From Brevundimonas goettingensis (GTDB taxonomy: Bacteria; Pseudomonadota; Alphaproteobacteria; Caulobacterales; Caulobacteraceae): a stretch of 64,000 bases of DNA. Positions 60,368-64,000 of this stretch are shown piece by piece. The DNA lies in the NCBI RefSeq assembly GCF_017487405.1, contig NZ_CP062222.1, positions 2,651,001-2,715,000 on the forward strand, written 5' to 3'. Both the position numbers and the translations under genes were made by a program. The notes under the pieces are model-generated. The model did not search any database. It was not told the DNA's origin and saw nothing but the letters and a program-made list of their open reading frames with translations. Positions within the stretch are counted from its first letter, which is position 1. The number at the start of each line of letters is the position of its first letter.

Positions 60368-62717
60368 CTCGACGCCCAAGGGGTCCGCCCCCCGGATCAC
60401 AAAGCCTGTCCACGTCCCCGGATCGGGTCTGGCGGAGGCCCCGGCCGCCTTCCTCCGCGACGGCGCCGAGCCGCTGCCCAAGGCGATGAAGAACATGCCG
60501 ATGTTCGCCCCGGTCACCGGCCCGCGCCTGACGCCCGAGGAAGCTCCCGGCAAGCCCGACGACTGGGTCCCGCACCGCCCCTCGCACGAGGGCAAACGCA
60601 AGGGCGGCCGCTTCCGCCTCGAAACGAAATACACCCCCGCCGGCGACCAGCCCGCCGCCATCGCAGAACTCGTCGCCACCGCCTCGACCGGCGAGCGCGA
60701 TCAGGTGCTCCTCGGCGTCACCGGCTCCGGCAAGACCTTCACCATGGCCAAGGTCATCGAACAGACCCAGCGCCCCGCCCTGATCCTCGCCCCCAACAAG
60801 ACCTTGGCGGCGCAGCTTTACTCGGAATTCAAAGCATTCTTTCCAGATAACGCCGTTGAATACTTTGTAAGCTACTACGACTACTATCAACCAGAAGCAT
60901 ATGTTCCCAGAACAGACACCTATATTGAAAAAGACTCTTCAATAAACGAACAGATAGACAGAATGCGGCATTCCGCAACCCGGTCTATACTCGAAAGAGA
61001 TGACGTCATCGTGGTGGCGTCGGTCAGCTGCATCTACGGCATCGGGTCGGTCGAGACCTACACGGCCATGACCTTCACGCTGAAGATCGGGGACCAGATC
61101 GATGAGGGCAAGCTGCGGGCCGACCTGATCGCGCTGCAGTACAAGCGCAACGACGTGCATTTCGAGCGCGGCATGTTCAGGAAGCGCGGCGATGTCGTGG
61201 AAATCTTCCCCGTCCACCAGGAAGATCGCGCCTGGCGCGTCAGCCTGTTCGGGGACGAGATCGAGAGCATCCAGGAGTTCGACCCCCTCACCGGCAAGAA
61301 GACCAACGACCTCACCGAGATCACCGTCTACGCCGCCTCCCACTACGTCACCCCGCGCCCGACGCTCAACCAGGCCGCCGCCGGCATCAAGGCCGAGCTC
61401 AAGGAGACGCTCGACTGGATGATCGAGAACGGCAAGCTGCTGGAGGCCCAGCGCCTCGAACAGCGCACCCGGTTCGATCTGGAGATGATGGAGGCCACCG
61501 GCTCCTGCGCCGGCATCGAGAACTATTCCCGCTGGCTGACCGGCCGCGCCCCCGGCGAGCCCCCGCCGACCTTCTTCGAATACATCCCCGACAACGCCCT
61601 GCTGTTCGTCGACGAGAGCCACGTCACCGTCGGCCAGATCAACGGCATGTTCCGCGGCGACTACCGCCGCAAATCCACCCTGGCCGAGTACGGCTTCCGC
61701 CTGCCCTCCTGCATCGACAACCGCCCGCTCAAGTTCGACGAATGGGAAGCGATGCGGCCCCAGACGGTCCACGTCTCGGCCACCCCCGGCCCGTGGGAGA
61801 TGGAACAGTCGGGCGGCGTCTTCGTCGAGCAGGTCATCCGCCCCACCGGCCTGATCGACCCCCCGGTCGAGATCCGCCCGGTCTCTGGCACGACCCGTAA
61901 CCAGGTCGACGACGTCATCGACGAGGTCAAACAGGTCGCCCGCGACGGCTACCGCTCCCTGGTCACCGTCCTGACCAAGAAGATGGCCGAGGACCTGACC
62001 GAATACATGCACGAACAGGGCGTGCGCGTGCGCTACATGCACTCCGACGTCGACACCCTGGAGCGGATCGAGATCCTGCGCGACCTGCGTCTGGGGACCT
62101 TCGACGTCCTGATCGGCATCAACCTGCTGCGCGAGGGCCTCGACATACCCGAGTGCGGCCTGGTCGCCATCCTCGACGCCGACAAGGAGGGCTTCCTGCG
62201 CTCCGAGACCTCATTGATCCAGACCATCGGCCGCGCCGCCCGCAACGTCGACGGCCGCGTCATCCTCTACGCCGACCGCATCACCGGCTCGATGGAGCGC
62301 GCCATGGCCGAGACCAACCGGCGCCGCGCGCGTCAGGAGGCCTACAACCTCGAACACGGCATTACCCCCGAAAGCGTCAAGCGCGACATCAAGGAAATCC
62401 TCGACAGCCCCTATGAGAAGGACCGCGTCCTGGTCCCCATCACGGGCTTCAAGGAAGACGCCCGCCCCTTCGTCGGCACCAACTTCCAGGCCGCGTTGAA
62501 GGATTTGGAGGGGAGGATGCGAGAAGCCGCCTCCAACCTCGAGTTCGAGGAAGCCGCCCGCCTGCGCGACGAGATCAAGAAGATGAAACTCCTCGACCTC
62601 GAGTTCGCCAACGACGTCATGACGGCGGAGGGGGACGCGGTGGATACGGCGGCGCCGAAGCGCTGGCGCAGGGAGGCGGCGGCCGAGAAGGCGGAGGCGT
62701 TCAGGAAGGGGCGGTAG
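60357..62717 (+). CDS. uvrB: Excinuclease ABC subunit UvrB
   Basis: 786 residues. Damage-verifying helicase of nucleotide excision repair. Walker A GVTGSGKT (120-127), helicase motifs ([20 protein letters not shown]), the beta-hairpin with [15 protein letters not shown] and the C-terminal UVR domain ([13 protein letters not shown]) that binds UvrC. An N-terminal extension of about 80 residues precedes the usual [12 protein letters not shown] core start; ATG codons at residues 44 and 48 are alternative starts, and a LexA box overlaps ATG 60357. Codons 151-216 (60807-61005) use unusually AT-rich synonymous codons. Confidence 0.96.
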   Translation: MNRSSTPKGSAPRITKPVHVPGSGLAEAPAAFLRDGAEPLPKAMKNMPMFAPVTGPRLTPEEAPGKPDDWVPHRPSHEGKRKGGRFRLETKYTPAGDQPAAIAELVATASTGERDQVLLGVTGSGKTFTMAKVIEQTQRPALILAPNKTLAAQLYSEFKAFFPDNAVEYFVSYYDYYQPEAYVPRTDTYIEKDSSINEQIDRMRHSATRSILERDDVIVVASVSCIYGIGSVETYTAMTFTLKIGDQIDEGKLRADLIALQYKRNDVHFERGMFRKRGDVVEIFPVHQEDRAWRVSLFGDEIESIQEFDPLTGKKTNDLTEITVYAASHYVTPRPTLNQAAAGIKAELKETLDWMIENGKLLEAQRLEQRTRFDLEMMEATGSCAGIENYSRWLTGRAPGEPPPTFFEYIPDNALLFVDESHVTVGQINGMFRGDYRRKSTLAEYGFRLPSCIDNRPLKFDEWEAMRPQTVHVSATPGPWEMEQSGGVFVEQVIRPTGLIDPPVEIRPVSGTTRNQVDDVIDEVKQVARDGYRSLVTVLTKKMAEDLTEYMHEQGVRVRYMHSDVDTLERIEILRDLRLGTFDVLIGINLLREGLDIPECGLVAILDADKEGFLRSETSLIQTIGRAARNVDGRVILYADRITGSMERAMAETNRRRARQEAYNLEHGITPESVKRDIKEILDSPYEKDRVLVPITGFKEDARPFVGTNFQAALKDLEGRMREAASNLEFEEAARLRDEIKKMKLLDLEFANDVMTAEGDAVDTAAPKRWRREAAAEKAEAFRKGR
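60807..61005 (+). other. Low-GC patch inside uvrB
   Basis: Bases 60841-60960 contain 45 G/C of 120 (37.5%), while two nearby blocks of the same gene (61201-61260 and 61501-61560) contain 83 of 120. The patch uses codons almost absent elsewhere here (AGA, ATA, CAA, TCA, GTA) but encodes the normal, conserved UvrB hairpin region. The frame is intact. Confidence 0.85.
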
Positions 62718-62818
62718 ACGCTGGAGATGCCACAGCAACCTCCAGCCAAAGCTCTACCTTGCGAATTCGGCGTTCACTGCTAGCCTGAGTTGCAAAGAGA
62801 ACTGCAGGGGGATGCTAG

Positions 62819-63556
62819 TTGACCGAAGTGGCCTCAATTTCTGATTTGCTGGCGGCACTGAGGGAGGATCATGCCGATCATCCGGGAGCGCTATGGTTTC
62901 GAGGCCAGGCATCACATGAATGGAAACTCCTGCCAGGGTTCCTTCGCCAAAAAAGCGACGTCTCTGAAGGAACTCTAATCAGTCGGTTCCGCCAAAGCGC
63001 AGCGATGCTAACGGAAAGGGCGCCAAGGGAATCCTTCGATTGGCTCTTCCTGATGCAGCATTACGGAGTTCCTACTCGACTTCTCGACTGGACCGAAAGC
63101 CCTTTGATCGCCCTATATTTCGCTCTATACGACGACCCTGCACTCGATGACGTCGGATCAGCGTTGTGGTGCTTAAAACCTACAAAACTTAACATGAACG
63201 CCAACATAGTCGATCCACACGAGCCAAATTATATACCTGCCTTCGAGGATCCAGAATTAAAGGCATATTCCTTTGAAAGCTTAAGGCAGAACGATAGGAT
63301 CGTATTATCCCCGGTAGCTGCGCTAGCCACCCGCAACAATGCTAGGATCCAAGCCCAGATGGGGGCTTTTACAATCCATCATAATGGTAACGTTCCACTT
63401 GAAGAACTAGGGGACGGAACGCACATCACGAAATATGAAATTCCGGCTGGTGCAAGACCGGAACTTATAGCCGAACTCGCCATGCTCCACGTGAACCGAT
63501 TCACTGTGTTTCCAGAAATGGCGAGCATCGGCTCCATCATTCGGGAGTCACTGTGA
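62819..63556 (+). CDS. FRG domain protein
   Basis: 245 residues. FRG domain (PF08867): WFRGQASHEWKLLPGF near the N-terminus (FRG at 27-29) and the strong signature QHYGVPTRLLDWTESPLIALYFAL (80-103, in parts). Starts at TTG 62819 with GGGGG seven bases upstream; the nearby ATG 62812 runs into a stop within ten codons. Base composition falls sharply here (for example 24 G/C in 63181-63240), so it was probably acquired horizontally. Its TGA overlaps the ATG of the next gene. FRG proteins occur in defence islands and toxin-like loci; biochemical role unsettled. Confidence 0.85.
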   Translation: MTEVASISDLLAALREDHADHPGALWFRGQASHEWKLLPGFLRQKSDVSEGTLISRFRQSAAMLTERAPRESFDWLFLMQHYGVPTRLLDWTESPLIALYFALYDDPALDDVGSALWCLKPTKLNMNANIVDPHEPNYIPAFEDPELKAYSFESLRQNDRIVLSPVAALATRNNARIQAQMGAFTIHHNGNVPLEELGDGTHITKYEIPAGARPELIAELAMLHVNRFTVFPEMASIGSIIRESL

Positions 63557-64000
63557 TGAGTTACGTTGAAACATCTCCCCTAAAGAACAGCACCGTGATG
63601 ATGCTTCACGCTGACCGAGATGAAATTGAAACCAACCCGCCATATCAACGCGCCGGTGGCGTGTGGACTTTAGAGAAGAAGCGTTTACTTATTGATTCGA
63701 TTATCAACGATTACGATATACCGAAGCTTTATTTCCACCAATACGATAGCAGCCGGATCCACGCGACTGGGAAGAGATACGCCATCATTGATGGTCGTCA
63801 GCGACTCGAGACCATCTGGGAGTTCATGGATGGCGGGTTCTCCCTAGGAGACGATACCGAATATCAAAGAGATATATCTATCGATCTGAAAAATCTCGGC
63901 TACGCCGATATCGCCGTCAACTACCCGAAAATAAGGATCAAATTTGATTCTTTTGTTCTTCCGATCGTCCTCGTCAGCACTCAGGGAGATGAAGACGACC
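63556..64000 (+). CDS. DUF262 family protein (N-terminal part)
   Basis: 148 residues visible; it runs off the window. DUF262 (ParB/sulfiredoxin-like) domain: NPPYQRAGGVWTLEKKRLLIDSII with DYDIPKLYF, then the hallmark AIIDGRQRLETIWEF (the usual DGQQR motif reads DGRQR, residues 79-83), which in GmrSD, BrxU and SspE relatives binds or hydrolyses nucleotides. ATG 63556 overlaps the FRG stop by one base (TGATG), so the pair is translated together. Low-GC like the FRG gene. The C-terminal domain, which would reveal a nuclease, is outside the window. Confidence 0.85.
   Translation, partial: MSYVETSPLKNSTVMMLHADRDEIETNPPYQRAGGVWTLEKKRLLIDSIINDYDIPKLYFHQYDSSRIHATGKRYAIIDGRQRLETIWEFMDGGFSLGDDTEYQRDISIDLKNLGYADIAVNYPKIRIKFDSFVLPIVLVSTQGDEDD

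Noticed and set aside
1..64000. tRNA, rRNA, CRISPR arrays, transposases or integrases
   Set aside because: I looked through the gaps between genes and found no cloverleaf-like sequence, regular spaced repeats or recombinase genes.

Overview
This is a 64 kb high-GC chromosomal segment from an alphaproteobacterium, most likely a Caulobacteraceae member close to Brevundimonas. The assignment rests on protein character (RpoD/DnaG, DUF6481, SleB-type hydrolases, HWE kinase), near-consensus GGAAC-N16/17-CGTT promoters of the alphaproteobacterial EcfG/SigT type, a GTTC-N7-GTTC LexA box at uvrB and a TTAA-N7-TTAAC CtrA-type box. No tRNA, rRNA, CRISPR array or insertion sequence was recognised.

Layout. 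1-8.8 kb: the 5' part of rpoD, then dnaG (both minus strand), a membrane protein with a small winged-helix regulator, a glycosyltransferase-like gene overlapping carA, a DUF805 protein, a secreted alpha/beta hydrolase and a HAD phosphatase. 8.8-16.7 kb: a 430-base non-coding stretch, a RraB-like gene, carB, a rifampin ADP-ribosyltransferase (arr), and a tightly overlapping dicarboxylate symporter-selD-mnmH unit for 2-selenouridine tRNA. 16.8-25.6 kb: a secreted GH43-like protein overlapping an M20 hydrolase, a GST, greA overlapping an ELM1-family gene, a His-rich membrane protein, trxB and an aldo/keto reductase.

25.7-36.7 kb is a signalling and stress block: a single-domain response regulator with an HWE kinase, two SleB-type cell wall hydrolases, a Dps ferritin, a 1221-residue hybrid PAS/GAF kinase, a glycine-zipper lipoprotein and several small proteins. 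Several of these carry EcfG-like promoters, suggesting one general-stress regulon. 36.7-42.5 kb: a nadA-macro domain-nadB-nadC operon behind a 19-base palindrome, then ilvA. 42.5-50.4 kb: a LamG-like lipoprotein, a GAF kinase, ogt overlapping an Ada/AlkA fusion that has lost its glycosylase core, a PadR/HAAS pair, a LuxR-type regulator and an XRE regulator with two paralogous membrane proteins.

50.5-60.2 kb: a secreted M14 peptidase, a TPR-like protein, a second MGMT, a PEP-mutase-family gene, a twice-frameshifted alpha/beta hydrolase pseudogene, a protein made of three helical repeats and an extensin-like lipoprotein. 60.3-64 kb: uvrB, which contains a roughly 200-base low-GC patch, followed abruptly by low-GC DNA with an overlapping FRG-domain and DUF262 gene pair that runs off the window. 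This pair is the best candidate for an undescribed (probably anti-phage) system.
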